A stretch of 64,000 nucleotides of DNA from CAYSWV01 sp964434865 (GCA_964434865.1 CAYSWV010000025.1:1-64000); one strand, 5' to 3'; numbered from the stretch's first letter, positions 44,176 to 53,234 are shown. Program-made: numbers and translations. Notes: generated from the letters alone by a model not told the origin.

Positions 44176-44859
44176 TCAGACCTCCCTCGGTTTACGTTGC
44201 AATTCAGTCATCATATCAATGCCAAAGGAGGTACCCAGCCGACTCGCCCCAGCTCTCAACATCTCTAAGGCTTGCTCAACCGTACGGATCCCCCCAGAGG
44301 CTTTGACTCCAATTTTACCTTGTGTTAGTTCCCACAACATTTTAACGTCGTTTACTGTTGCTCCTTGAGTCCAACCTGTGGATGTTTTCAAAAAGGCGAC
44401 TCCAGCATCAATACAGATCTCACTAAGGAGCTTCTTTTCAGCATCCGTGAGCAAAGCCGTTTCTAAAATAGCTTTAATTGGTACATGAGTTTCTTCAACA
44501 ATGTGAGCTATCTCAGCATGTAGGGCATCGGTATCTCTATCTTTGAGCAAGGTTAGATTGAGTTTAACATCGAGTTCAGCTGCACCGTGATCAACTGCTG
44601 CCATGGCTTCATAGAGTTTAGTCTCAGCTGTCGAGGTACCTAAGGGAAACCCAACGACTGTAGTAACCTTGACTCGGCTGTGATACAAACGTTCGACAGC
44701 TCGTTTGACATGACAAGGATGCACACAGACTGAGTAAAAATGATAGGATTCAGCCGAAGCACACCATTGATCAACTTGTTCCATAGTAGCTGTTGGAATC
44801 AACAGTGTATGATCAATAGCAGGGGCAATATCGACCTCAGAAATTTCAAATCTAGCCAT
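44176..44859 (-). CDS. deoC: Deoxyribose-phosphate aldolase
   Basis: 227 residues. Schiff-base Lys in VGVKASGGIRTVEQ-like box (reads GVKASGGIRTV), supporting residues in FLKTSTGWTQGAT and TTVVGFPLGTSTAETK. Cleaves 2-deoxyribose-5-phosphate to acetaldehyde and glyceraldehyde-3-phosphate in nucleoside catabolism. AAGGA seven bases upstream of the ATG. Confidence 0.95.
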   Translation of the reverse strand: MARFEISEVDIAPAIDHTLLIPTATMEQVDQWCASAESYHFYSVCVHPCHVKRAVERLYHSRVKVTTVVGFPLGTSTAETKLYEAMAAVDHGAAELDVKLNLTLLKDRDTDALHAEIAHIVEETHVPIKAILETALLTDAEKKLLSEICIDAGVAFLKTSTGWTQGATVNDVKMLWELTQGKIGVKASGGIRTVEQALEMLRAGASRLGTSFGIDMMTELQRKPREV

Positions 44860-44890
44860 AAAAGCATCCTTTAAACTGAGTTCTTAAGCA

Positions 44891-45727
44891 TTACAGATCA
44901 AGATGTTGAAGACCCACAGATTTAGGATCAAAATCTACAGCAAACTGAGTGTTGTGGTTATAATAAGCACCTTTAAGGTTAGCCCCTCTAAGCCGGGTTG
45001 TTGTTAAGTCAGCATCACTTAAAATTGCTCGTTGAAGATCAGAATGGGTCAAATCGGCTTGAGATAAATCTGCAAAACTAAGGTCAACATCGGCTAAATT
45101 AGCCCGTCGCAGATCAGCTTTCACAAAATTTGCACCTGTTAGGTCAGCCCGTTGAAGATCAGAATAGCTCAAGTCTGCCTCTGATAAAGAAGCATCGGTT
45201 AAGTTGGCATAACTCAGATCCACTCCAATCATTCGTGTTCGCACCAGATTGGCTCCTTCTAAATCAGCCCCGCCTAAATCAGCCCCCCCTAAATTAGCAT
45301 GACTTAGATCTGTTCCCAATAAGACACCTTCAGCCAATGAGGATCCCCCTAAATCAGCCCCTCGTAAATTGGCTCCGGTTAAATTGGCCATTTCTAAATT
45401 GGCTCCAGCAAGTTTAGCCTCTGCCATATTGGCCCTAACTAGAGAAGCCCCCAATAAATTAGCTCGACCCAAGTTAGCTAGCCACAGATTAACCGCCCCT
45501 AAATCAGCTCGACGCAAATCGGCTCTTTGAAAATTAGTTCGCTGCAAACTTGATTGTTTGAGATTTGCTTCTCTTAAATCAGCCCCTCGTAAATTCGCAA
45601 ATGAGAGAGTAGCTCCACTTAAATTGGCTCGACGCAGGTTCAATCCTTGAAGATCAGACTCAAAGAAATTCCGCTCCCCCTTTGCGTATAACCTTAATAA
45701 CTCATCGATGTAGAATACAGCTGGCAT
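44891..45727 (-). CDS. Pentapeptide repeat protein
   Basis: 278 residues consisting almost wholly of A(D/N)Lxx repeats from about residue 25 on (NLRRANLSGATLSFANLRGA and so on, roughly 45 repeats), giving a right-handed beta-helix. A short N-terminal segment (VFYIDELLRLYAKGERNFFE) precedes it. Function not determinable: such proteins in cyanobacteria are numerous and mostly uncharacterised. Confidence 0.92.
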   Translation of the reverse strand: MPAVFYIDELLRLYAKGERNFFESDLQGLNLRRANLSGATLSFANLRGADLREANLKQSSLQRTNFQRADLRRADLGAVNLWLANLGRANLLGASLVRANMAEAKLAGANLEMANLTGANLRGADLGGSSLAEGVLLGTDLSHANLGGADLGGADLEGANLVRTRMIGVDLSYANLTDASLSEADLSYSDLQRADLTGANFVKADLRRANLADVDLSFADLSQADLTHSDLQRAILSDADLTTTRLRGANLKGAYYNHNTQFAVDFDPKSVGLQHLDL

Positions 45728-46272
45728 AGGACTGATAATCTGATTGAAGCAAACATCCGTGCCTTAGTTTACCAGTCTATCGTCCGTTTGTTTCTGATCC
45801 CTGCTATCAAAAAATAGGCTGTTTTGTAAGTGTTAACTCGCTTGCCACTTTTGAAGGGATCAGCTGATGGTGATCTCTTTTTGAGGATCTGATAGAGGAT
45901 TCATGGCGAAACTCAGAGATTTAGTTGATGGATGTAAAGAAACTGTAAAGCTGCTGATAAAAATAAGGTTCTGCCAATAAAACCAACTCATTAGATCTAG
46001 TTAGAGCCCCAAGTATTTAGTAGTTGAAGCTAAAGGTTTTTGGGAGTTGAGAGGCTGAAAACAAATCAAACTCGGCTTTAATTTGAAGCTTTGTCATCAG
46101 ATAATCAGGTTTTTCGATTCAAGGGTCTAAGAATGAGTGCCAACAGTGAAACCTACCTTTACCTGTGTTGGGTCCCCACTTTGATCAAGCTTAAATGGCC
46201 AAGGCCTGAGTTCCAACCTTAACCGGACCCAGATACCGTATGCTGAGCAAAATAGTTTTTGAGGCTCAAGAT
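45728..46272. other. Intergenic region
   Basis: About 545 bases between the pentapeptide gene and the HU gene, transcribed divergently. No gene-like frame, tRNA or clear terminator was found. Confidence 0.5.
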
Positions 46273-46638
46273 ATGACAACGAAAGTGGCATTAGACCTAA
46301 ATCGTCGGACCTTAGCTCGACAAATGGCTCAACAAGTTGATGGCTTGACGCTCCAGCTAGCCGCAGCGGCCATTGATGCTTTTATTGATGGTGTGACTAC
46401 ATCTTTAGTGTCAGGGGGTAAGGTCAGGCTGGCTGGGTTTGGATCTTTTTCGGTCAGATATCGTAAAGCTCGACAAACACGGCACCCTCGCACGCATCAG
46501 CCTGTGGATATCCCAGCTGCCTACATTCCTACCTTTACCCCTGGATCAGATCTACGACAGCAAGTTCAGTATGCCTTAATGACAGCTTCTGATTCTCATG
46601 ATCTGACTAAGGAGGACTCGGAAGCAGAGATCAACTAA
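46273..46638 (+). CDS. HU/IHF family DNA-binding protein
   Basis: 121 residues. Carries LNRRTLARQMAQQVDGLTLQ, VRLAGFGSFSVRYRKARQTR and the beta-arm HPRTHQPVDIPAAYIPTFTP, the DNA-bending arms of HU/IHF. The basic core is complete and the C-terminus has an acidic extension of about 25 residues unusual for HU. ATG at 46273 chosen over the upstream in-frame start at 46240. It sits 43 nt before the CRY-DASH gene. Confidence 0.9.
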   Translation: MTTKVALDLNRRTLARQMAQQVDGLTLQLAAAAIDAFIDGVTTSLVSGGKVRLAGFGSFSVRYRKARQTRHPRTHQPVDIPAAYIPTFTPGSDLRQQVQYALMTASDSHDLTKEDSEAEIN

Positions 46639-46681
46639 GTACCACTCGGATATACTGGGGCTTTGCAAGGTTAGCGATTGC

Positions 46682-48145
46682 ATGTCTCGCATTATTATCT
46701 GGTACCGCACTGATCTCAGACTTCATGACCATGAACCTCTAGATCAAGTGTGTCGACAGCAAGCCGCTGTGATCCCAGTTTATTGTTTTGATCCCAGACA
46801 GTTTGGCTTAACTTCTTATGGCTTTGCTAAAACAGGTTCATTTCGCACCCAGTTTCTCCTTGAGAGCATCCTACAGTTAAGACAATCGCTTCAAAATATA
46901 GGGTGTGATTTGGTGATCCGCAGGGGCTATCCCGAACAGGTGATACCCAAGTTAGCCCAAGATTTTCAATGTAAGGCTGTTTACTTTCATGAGGAGGCTG
47001 CAACTGAAGAAAAAACTGTTGAAGCAGCATTGATCACTCAGTTAGACCAGCAGGGGACCTCGTGGACCCGTTTTTGGGGCCATACGTTATTTGATCCAGG
47101 TGATCTGCCCTTTGAGATCAATCGTCTACCAGAACTCTTCACCCGTTTTCGCAAGCAGGTTGAACAAACCTGTCACCCGCGGCCCCTGATCCAAACTCCT
47201 CAATCCCTATCGGGGCTTCCCAAGGATTTGATCCCAGGTGATCTACCTAGCTTCAGTGATCTAAATGTTGATCCCCCTCAATTCGATGATCGAGCTTTGT
47301 TCCACTGCAAAGGTGGTGAGTTATCGGGTCAAGCTCGACTTCAAGACTACATCTGGATTCAAGATCGACTCAAAGTTTATAAAGAAACGCGTAATGGCAT
47401 GCTCAACCCAAACGATGCCTCTAGGTTATCACCATGGCTGGCCTTGGGGTGCTTGTCACCACGCTTTGTTTATGGGCAAGTTCAACAGTATGAGCAAGAG
47501 CGAATTCAAAATGACTCCACTTACTGGTTGATCTTTGAACTGTTGTGGCGGGATTACTTTCGGTTGATCACACTTAAACATGGGCACCGCTTGTTTCAAG
47601 CCACTGGGCTTCAAGGTGTTCCTATACCCTGGAAAGAAGATTGGGATCGCTTTGATCAATGGTGTCGGGGCCAGACTGGATTTCCCCTTGTGGATGCCAA
47701 TATGCAAGAGCTAGCTGCTACAGGGTTTATGTCAAATCGAGGCCGACAAAATGTAGCCAGCTTTCTAACCAAAAACCTGGGGATTCATTGGCATATGGGC
47801 GCTGAATGGTTCGAGTCGGTACTGATTGACTATGATCCTTGTAGCAATTGGGGCAACTGGAACTATACAGCAGGAGTCGGTAATGATGCTCGTGGATTTC
47901 GCTACTTCAACATCCCCAAGCAATCTAGGGATTATGATCCCCAAGGTGATTATGTTAAACATTGGTTGCCTGTGTTGAAGCTGATTCCAGGTGCTAAAGT
48001 CCATGAACCCTATCGTTTAACTGCAGCCGAGCAATCCCAGTACCAGGTTCGCCTTGGAGTTGATTATCCCAACCCTATTGTTGATCTGGTTAAATCAGTT
48101 CGAGTCAATGAAAAGATCTACAATGAAGCCTTAGCTTACTCATAG
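46682..48145 (+). CDS. Cryptochrome DASH
   Basis: 487 residues. N-terminal photolyase domain IIIWYRTDLRLHDHEPL, DASH-specific stretch CFDPRQFGLTSYGFAKTG, and C-terminal FAD domain with YKETRNGMLNPNDASRLSPW, LLWRDYFRLI, TGFPLVDANMQELAATGFMS and WGNWNYTAGVGNDARGFRYF. CRY-DASH proteins repair ssDNA CPDs and bind blue light. Distinct from the class I photolyase at 31705. Confidence 0.95.
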   Translation: MSRIIIWYRTDLRLHDHEPLDQVCRQQAAVIPVYCFDPRQFGLTSYGFAKTGSFRTQFLLESILQLRQSLQNIGCDLVIRRGYPEQVIPKLAQDFQCKAVYFHEEAATEEKTVEAALITQLDQQGTSWTRFWGHTLFDPGDLPFEINRLPELFTRFRKQVEQTCHPRPLIQTPQSLSGLPKDLIPGDLPSFSDLNVDPPQFDDRALFHCKGGELSGQARLQDYIWIQDRLKVYKETRNGMLNPNDASRLSPWLALGCLSPRFVYGQVQQYEQERIQNDSTYWLIFELLWRDYFRLITLKHGHRLFQATGLQGVPIPWKEDWDRFDQWCRGQTGFPLVDANMQELAATGFMSNRGRQNVASFLTKNLGIHWHMGAEWFESVLIDYDPCSNWGNWNYTAGVGNDARGFRYFNIPKQSRDYDPQGDYVKHWLPVLKLIPGAKVHEPYRLTAAEQSQYQVRLGVDYPNPIVDLVKSVRVNEKIYNEALAYS

Positions 48146-48176
48146 ACACTTAGCTTTGGGAATTAGCTTTGGAACA

Positions 48177-48653
48177 TTACTCAGGTTCCTGGTAGGTCTG
48201 TTGGACTTGATCGGGAGCTAGATCGTAACTGATAGCTTGAGCAGAAAAAGAGCCACTCATGCCATAGGTACTCCATTCTGCCACTTGATCTCCTTTGCTG
48301 TAGCGCACTACTCGACCCCTTAATGGGATCACCGAAATTACCTCTTCTGTAAAATCTGCGTACTCACCCAAATAATCTAGGGGGTCAGGGGCGGCTTGAG
48401 CAGTGCTACGAATCTGGATCGCAAAAACCTGATTATCCTCATTCATCATGGCTGTAATCGAATCAGGACCCACTGTCTCTTGAATAGCATTGTAGGTTTG
48501 ATCAGCTTGCCTCACTTGCAACGAAACAGCCTCAGGCTCAACATAGTCACCTAATTTGATGGCCCAAGCAGGGGAACCGAAGCCAAACTGGACCGCTAAG
48601 ATAGGCATAGTGAGTGCTCCAACGAGCATCCATTTTGAAGATTTTAAAAACAT
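48177..48653 (-). CDS. Exported protein, function unknown
   Basis: 158 residues with a clear signal peptide (KSSKWMLVGALTMPILAVQF, cleavage near PAWA). The mature part is acidic (IKLGDYVEPEAVSLQVRQAD), with YAIQ/IQIRSTAQAAPDPLDY patterns and no recognised domain. Conserved across cyanobacteria in my recollection, but I am not certain. Confidence 0.6.
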   Translation of the reverse strand: MFLKSSKWMLVGALTMPILAVQFGFGSPAWAIKLGDYVEPEAVSLQVRQADQTYNAIQETVGPDSITAMMNEDNQVFAIQIRSTAQAAPDPLDYLGEYADFTEEVISVIPLRGRVVRYSKGDQVAEWSTYGMSGSFSAQAISYDLAPDQVQQTYQEPE

Positions 48654-48794
48654 GGATTTGATCCAAGTCAGTACATACTTAAATTAAGTATCGCATAGAT
48701 CCCTTATCGAGGTCTGAGGACTAGCGTGTTCATGATTACTCTTAGTTCTCGTCATCATTACGGAGACTCCAACCTCAAGTCAGGATAGTGATGA

Positions 48795-49799
48795 TTAACT
48801 AGATCCCTGATCAGACCATTCTAAAATTTTGAGAGCCCGTTGACGAAAGATCTCATACATGGAAATCCCAGCTGCAACGGATGCGTTCAAACTTTCTGTC
48901 CGACCGATCAATGGAATTGAAATGAGATAATCGCAATGTTGTTGAGTGAGTAAACTAATACCATCGCCTTCAGATCCAATCACTAAAACTACAGGCCCTT
49001 CAAACTCAATCGTATGAATAGGTTGGTTACCCCGACTATCTGTACCATAGACCCAAAACTGCTTTTCTTTTAGGTAAGATAGGGCTCGATTAAGATTAAC
49101 AACTCGGGCTATGGGCAATGTGGTTAAAGCACCAGCCGCAACTTTTAGTACAGTAGAGGTGACCCCTACAGCTCGGCGTTGGGGGATAATGATCCCTTGA
49201 ATCCCAAAGGCTTCTGCTGTGCGGGCAATAGCTCCCAAATTGTGTGGATCTTGAACACCATCTAGCACTATCAAGACAGGTTTCACTGTTTGCTGAAAGG
49301 CCTCATCAATTAATGTTTCTAATTCAATGTAGTTGTAGGCTGTACCTTGAGCAGCAATGCCTTGATGATTTCCACCCTCTGTCAAGTGCTTTAATCGTTG
49401 AGGTGACACTTCATCAATGACAGCTCCACGTTGTTTAGCCTCTTGGAGCAAGGGTAAGAACTTGGAGTTGTAGCGTAATTGAGGGATTATCCAAATTTTA
49501 TTAAGTGTTCGCTGAGCTTCTAGAGCCGCGAGGACTGCTTGACGGCCAAAAATCAAATCTTGATCAGGATCTAGTTCAGGCCCTGGGCCAAGAGATAAAG
49601 GGTCTGGATGGGGGGGATCAGAGGGTGTTTGTCTTAGTACAGGTTTGGGTAGAGGCCGCTTGGGTTTGAGAGGCGCACCTTTCGAAACACTACCACCACG
49701 GGAGGTCTGATTAGGATTACGCGAATTGGATTTAGAGCCTCGATCTTTTTTATGAGGTGCTTTTTTAGGTTTGGAGGAACCTGAGGGGGGCCGTGGCAT
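48795..49799 (-). CDS. rlmB: 23S rRNA (guanosine-2'-O)-methyltransferase RlmB type
   Basis: 334 residues. The N-terminal 90 residues are a low-complexity basic, Pro/Ser-rich extension (PSGSSKPKKAPHKKDRGSKS), followed by the RNA-binding domain DLIFGRQAVLAALEAQRTLN and the SPOUT knot: VLDGVQDPHNLGAIARTAEA, LVIGSEGDGISLLTQ and IPLIGRTESLNASVAAGISM. Methylates G2251 of 23S rRNA in E. coli. Confidence 0.9.
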   Translation of the reverse strand: MPRPPSGSSKPKKAPHKKDRGSKSNSRNPNQTSRGGSVSKGAPLKPKRPLPKPVLRQTPSDPPHPDPLSLGPGPELDPDQDLIFGRQAVLAALEAQRTLNKIWIIPQLRYNSKFLPLLQEAKQRGAVIDEVSPQRLKHLTEGGNHQGIAAQGTAYNYIELETLIDEAFQQTVKPVLIVLDGVQDPHNLGAIARTAEAFGIQGIIIPQRRAVGVTSTVLKVAAGALTTLPIARVVNLNRALSYLKEKQFWVYGTDSRGNQPIHTIEFEGPVVLVIGSEGDGISLLTQQHCDYLISIPLIGRTESLNASVAAGISMYEIFRQRALKILEWSDQGSS

Positions 49800-49900
49800 G
49801 GTGAGGATCCGTAAATCAGACTAGAGATGCTAGTATAGCGGCAATGCTTGAGACCATGCTGCTACTATGGCTCTTTCTTCAGGCTTGACTCAGAGGTTTT

Positions 49901-50290
49901 ATGTCATCCATTCAACACATTACCCTGCCTGATTTGGCCCCTGTGGCGCCCTATTCTCACGCGGTTAAAGCAGGCGACTTCTTATTTGTCACGGGTCAGT
50001 TGGCTCAAGATCCGATTACTGGTGATATTCAACGGGGTCCGATTGCGGACCAAACTCGACAGGTTATGGCCAATTTGCAACGTGTGCTTGAGCAGGCCCA
50101 AACTAGCTTTGATCAGGTCGTTATGGCTCGGATCTTTTTGACCGATTTTCGAGACTATGACATTGTTAATCCCATTTATGCCTCTTATTTTCCGCCCGAT
50201 CGTCTACCCTGTCGGACGACAGTTGGTGTGATCAGTTTGGCTGGGTTGGGTGATATTGAAATTGACCTCATCGCTTATGTGGGTTCTTGA
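49901..50290 (+). CDS. ridA: RidA family enamine/imine deaminase
   Basis: 129 residues. PYSHAVKAGDFLFVTGQLAQ, the catalytic Arg in LPCRTTVGVISLAGLG and the terminal Glu in IEIDLIAYV fit RidA. It removes reactive enamine intermediates of PLP enzymes. Its 3' end overlaps the convergent trmL-like gene by 16 nt. Confidence 0.94.
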   Translation: MSSIQHITLPDLAPVAPYSHAVKAGDFLFVTGQLAQDPITGDIQRGPIADQTRQVMANLQRVLEQAQTSFDQVVMARIFLTDFRDYDIVNPIYASYFPPDRLPCRTTVGVISLAGLGDIEIDLIAYVGS

Positions 50291-50772
50291 TCAGAGCTGA
50301 AGACGATTGGCGATCGTAGCTGAAGTTGTCTTAGTGCTTCAAACAAGGCGACAGCTACGGCGTTAGAAAGATTTAACCCCCGGACAGGACCTGATAGAGG
50401 TATGCGGGCTGAAGGATACTCAGAGAGGATCTCAGGAGGTAGTCCTTGAGTTTCGCTGCCAAAGATTAGCCAATCCTGAGGTTGGTACTGAATCTGAGTG
50501 TAGACTTCAGTTCCTCGAACGCTAAAACACCAGACCTGCTGATGAGAGCTGGAACCCATTAAATGAGACTTGACAAAAGCCTCCCAAGATGGATGTCGGT
50601 GTAAATCAACGGCGTTCCAATAATCTAGGCCCGCACGTTTCATATACCGATCGCTTAAGCGAAACCCTAAAGGTTCAACCAGGTGTAATGGTGTTAAAGT
50701 TGCAGCACAGGTTCGAGCAATGTTTCCAGTATTTGCAGGAATTTCAGGTGTTACTAAAACGATCTGAACCAT
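50275..50772 (-). CDS. trmL: tRNA (cytidine(34)-2'-O)-methyltransferase TrmL-like
   Basis: 165 residues. SPOUT protein without extra domains: VQIVLVTPEIPANTGNIART (motif 1), LIFGSETQGLP (motif 2) and IPLSGPVRGLNLSNAVAVAL (motif 3). The minimal size fits TrmL/YibK, which methylates the wobble base of two tRNA-Leu. Start ATG at 50772; a longer frame to 50805 is less likely. Confidence 0.9.
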   Translation of the reverse strand: MVQIVLVTPEIPANTGNIARTCAATLTPLHLVEPLGFRLSDRYMKRAGLDYWNAVDLHRHPSWEAFVKSHLMGSSSHQQVWCFSVRGTEVYTQIQYQPQDWLIFGSETQGLPPEILSEYPSARIPLSGPVRGLNLSNAVAVALFEALRQLQLRSPIVFSSDQEPT

Positions 50773-50914
50773 TTTTCTCTTGAGTATTTTCTCTTTGAGT
50801 ATCATATCCTTTGGGCTACCGTGAGATCAGGTTTAGAGAGCTAGTTACTGGATCCAATCAGCTACTCTACCCTGATCCAATCCAGGGCGAGCCAAATCAT
50901 TAGGGGTAGACTCC

Positions 50915-51340
50915 TTAAAAGCTGCCATAGCCGAAGGTTACGTTAAAAGCACGGCACCAAATTGAGACTGACTTGAAGTTTGCTAGATCAACATCAGCAG
51001 GAATCTCATAACGCTGAGCGCCGTTGAATTTTTGTACGCGGCCTAAATTAACGAAATTCTCTTTGCTATAGTCTTCTGGTACATCTTGCGTGTGGAGTAG
51101 AACAAAGACATCAGGACCCCGACCTGTGGTAAAAGATTCATCTAACTCTAGATAACGCTTACCCGCTTCTTCAATTATTTGAATAGATCCTTCTGTTTTT
51201 TTAGCATCTGTGATCAGTGTTGATTTAGAACCGACTTCAGCAGCAGCCTGAGCAACCGGAGTCAAGCTAGCTAGGCCTGAAAATGAGAGAAGGGCTACAG
51301 TTGCTACTAAGCTCAAGGTAGACTTTAGTTGATGTGTCAT
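50915..51340 (-). CDS. Exported DM13 domain protein
   Basis: 141 residues. Signal peptide (STLSLVATVALLSFSG, cleavage near AQA), then the DM13 domain with GRGPDVFVLLHTQDVPEDYS, VQKFNGAQRYEIPADVDLAN and the terminal Cys box SIWCRAFNVTFGYGSF, proposed to bind a redox cofactor through its Cys. GGAG seven bases before the ATG. Confidence 0.88.
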   Translation of the reverse strand: MTHQLKSTLSLVATVALLSFSGLASLTPVAQAAAEVGSKSTLITDAKKTEGSIQIIEEAGKRYLELDESFTTGRGPDVFVLLHTQDVPEDYSKENFVNLGRVQKFNGAQRYEIPADVDLANFKSVSIWCRAFNVTFGYGSF

Positions 51341-51564
51341 GGAAATCTCCGTGGATTGATTCAAAAGGCTTCATGATTTAAGTAAACCTGTTGAATCTAA
51401 GCTCCTCCTCAAAGCAATCTAGACATTTCCTGAGAGATCTGAGTAGATCTTCAGCGAATAGTGCTTTATTGAAACTTATACTTCTATCTACGACCTGTTG
51501 GGCCATAGCCTACTGGGGTTCAAGTAGGTTATACTTCGTTGCTCAACTGGCTCACGTCTAATGG

Positions 51565-52179
51565 CTAGGATTTAGCTAGCAAAATCGCTCCAGCCCCAAC
51601 CATCACAGTTCCAGCAGCTTGATTCATGGTCTTGCGAGCAGGTGCACTCTTAAAGGTCTGTCTAGCCTTTGCAGCTGTAAACGCATAAGACATCATGACA
51701 GCTCCTAAAACACTGGAGACAATACCAGTAACCCAGATCACATCCAACAGAGATAACTGCTCTAAATCAAGAAAGGTAGGTAAAAATCCTATATAAAACA
51801 GAATGACTTTAGGATTGCTCAGGGTAATGAAGAGACCTCCCATTAGACTCAAGTGATTGGGCTGAGGCTCAAGCTCAATATCGTCAAAGACTTGGGGTGT
51901 TGTTCTCCAGGCCTTAACCCCTAACCAGATCAAGTAACCTCCTCCCAGATATTTGATGGTAGTCAATAAGGCTCCAAACGTTTCAGCAATCGTTGACAAC
52001 CCTCCTAAGGCCAATAATAAGAAGATCAAATCACCTAGAATAATGCCTGCTACCACGGGTAAAGTCTGTTTAAATCCTGAGGCTAAGGCTTTTGACACAA
52101 CTGCTAAAACCCCAGGTCCAGGCGTAATAGCAAGAATGAACATAGCTGAGATTAATCCAAGGGCACTGAATAGAGTCAT
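51565..52179 (-). CDS. LysE/RhtB family amino-acid exporter
   Basis: 204 residues with six hydrophobic helices and AITPGPGVLAVVSKALASGF, the family motif. Upstream of the ATG at 52179 the frame continues through an 18-bp repeat (see repeat 52183), which I take to be non-coding. Substrate unknown (probably amino acids or metabolites). Confidence 0.88.
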   Translation of the reverse strand: MTLFSALGLISAMFILAITPGPGVLAVVSKALASGFKQTLPVVAGIILGDLIFLLLALGGLSTIAETFGALLTTIKYLGGGYLIWLGVKAWRTTPQVFDDIELEPQPNHLSLMGGLFITLSNPKVILFYIGFLPTFLDLEQLSLLDVIWVTGIVSSVLGAVMMSYAFTAAKARQTFKSAPARKTMNQAAGTVMVGAGAILLAKS

Positions 52180-52182
52180 GAG

Positions 52183-52231
52183 GCTACTGATCCTAATATG
52201 GCTACTGATCCTAAAATGGCTACTGATTTTA
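52183..52231. repeat. 18-bp tandem repeat, 2.7 copies
   Basis: GCTACTGATCCTAATATG, GCTACTGATCCTAAAATG and GCTACTGATTTTA follow one another (52183-52200, 52201-52218, 52219-52231), just upstream of the LysE start. This is in the likely promoter/leader region. Confidence 0.88.
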
Positions 52232-52269
52232 AGCCAGAAGACTCTAAAAATCAACGGACCGTCTTCAAC

Positions 52270-53124
52270 TTAATGCCCAGATATAGCCTTGCTTCTTCTG
52301 ATTACGTTCTGAGCTAGACCTGATGCCTCTAAGACTTGGATCACCCACCACGTCATGTCAATTTCCCACCTCTTGATTCCAGCTTTGGCTACACGAGGTT
52401 GAGCATGATGGTTATTGTGCCAGCCTTCCCCGTAGGTTATCAGAGCCGCCCACCACAAGTTACGAGACTCATTATCAGTTTCAAAGTTGCGATATCCCTT
52501 TAGATGAGTGAATGAATTGATTAGCCAGGTACTATGCCAGAGCACTACAGAACGGACAAAGATTCCATAAATGACGAACGACCATCCGCCCCCTATAAAG
52601 AGCACTATCCCTAGAAGTGCTTGTGGAATTAAGAAGTAACGATCTAACCAACGATAGTATGGATCTCGATCGATATCGCGGGCATAGCGCTTGTATTGAG
52701 CGTAGTCGAAAAAAGTAGGTCGCTTGAAAAATAACCAGACTATATGACTCCACCAAAAACCTTGAGCTGACGAATGCGGATCTTGATCTGGATCTTCGGT
52801 ATAGGCATGATGCCGACGATGCCCTGATACCCAAAAGATAGGTCCGCCCTGTAAAGCTAATGCCCCAAGGGTTACTAGCAAACGTTCTAATCCCTTAGGG
52901 ACTTTTAGGCTGCGATGGGACAACAAACGATGGTATCCCAAGCAAATCCCTAGACTGCCTATTAACCAATGTAATCCAATCGTAAGGGCTAGTGCGGACC
53001 AAGAGAAAAACCAGGGTGCCAATAGAGCTAACCCATGAAATCCAAGGATAAAAGTAACTGATCCCCAAGAAATGCCATAGTGATCTGGAACTGCTTTTGC
53101 AGCTCGCATCGTTTGAGTGTTCAT
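52270..53124 (-). CDS. desC: Acyl-lipid fatty-acid desaturase (delta-9, DesC-like)
   Basis: 284 residues. Three histidine boxes are present: HRLLSH, HRRHH (in SGHRRHHAYTEDPDQDPHSS) and HNNHH (in GEGWHNNHHAQPR), plus four hydrophobic segments. The diiron enzyme introduces the first double bond into membrane lipids, an early cold-response step. Start is the ATG at 53124; a TTG two codons upstream is an alternative. It is divergent from the TetR regulator, with twin palindromes between. Confidence 0.94.
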   Translation of the reverse strand: MNTQTMRAAKAVPDHYGISWGSVTFILGFHGLALLAPWFFSWSALALTIGLHWLIGSLGICLGYHRLLSHRSLKVPKGLERLLVTLGALALQGGPIFWVSGHRRHHAYTEDPDQDPHSSAQGFWWSHIVWLFFKRPTFFDYAQYKRYARDIDRDPYYRWLDRYFLIPQALLGIVLFIGGGWSFVIYGIFVRSVVLWHSTWLINSFTHLKGYRNFETDNESRNLWWAALITYGEGWHNNHHAQPRVAKAGIKRWEIDMTWWVIQVLEASGLAQNVIRRSKAISGH

Positions 53125-53159
53125 GATCAACCCGTTTTAGTTGCTATAGTAGAATTGAT

Positions 53160-53178
53160 TTGCAAGTAAAACTTGCGA
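53160..53178. promoter_or_regulatory. Palindromic operator 1 (TetR/desC)
   Basis: TTGCAAGT AAA ACTTGCGA, arms of 8 bp with 7 of 8 matching. It lies 36 bases upstream of the desC ATG. In desC orientation TTTTAC and TATAGC hexamers 17 bases apart (TATAGC at 53143-53148) would put the operator over the -35 region. Confidence 0.8.
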
Positions 53179-53210
53179 TATGTCCACACTATATCAACAG
53201 ATAGACCAAC

Positions 53211-53229
53211 TTGCAAGTGATACTTGCGA
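53211..53229. promoter_or_regulatory. Palindromic operator 2 (TetR autoregulation)
   Basis: TTGCAAGT GAT ACTTGCGA, the same arms as operator 1, its 3-base centre being the only difference. It ends 5 bases before the TetR ATG at 53235, where binding would block transcript or ribosome. Centre-to-centre distance from operator 1 is 51 bp. Confidence 0.8.
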
Positions 53230-53234
53230 TTCCT

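Noticed and set aside
46826..47030. Antisense frames within the CRY-DASH gene
   Set aside because: Typical shadow frames with no supporting signals.
52180..52254. Upstream extension of the LysE frame over the 18-bp repeat
   Set aside because: Would encode repeated SSH(I/F)RIS segments before the first transmembrane helix; the ATG at 52179 matches the family N-terminus.
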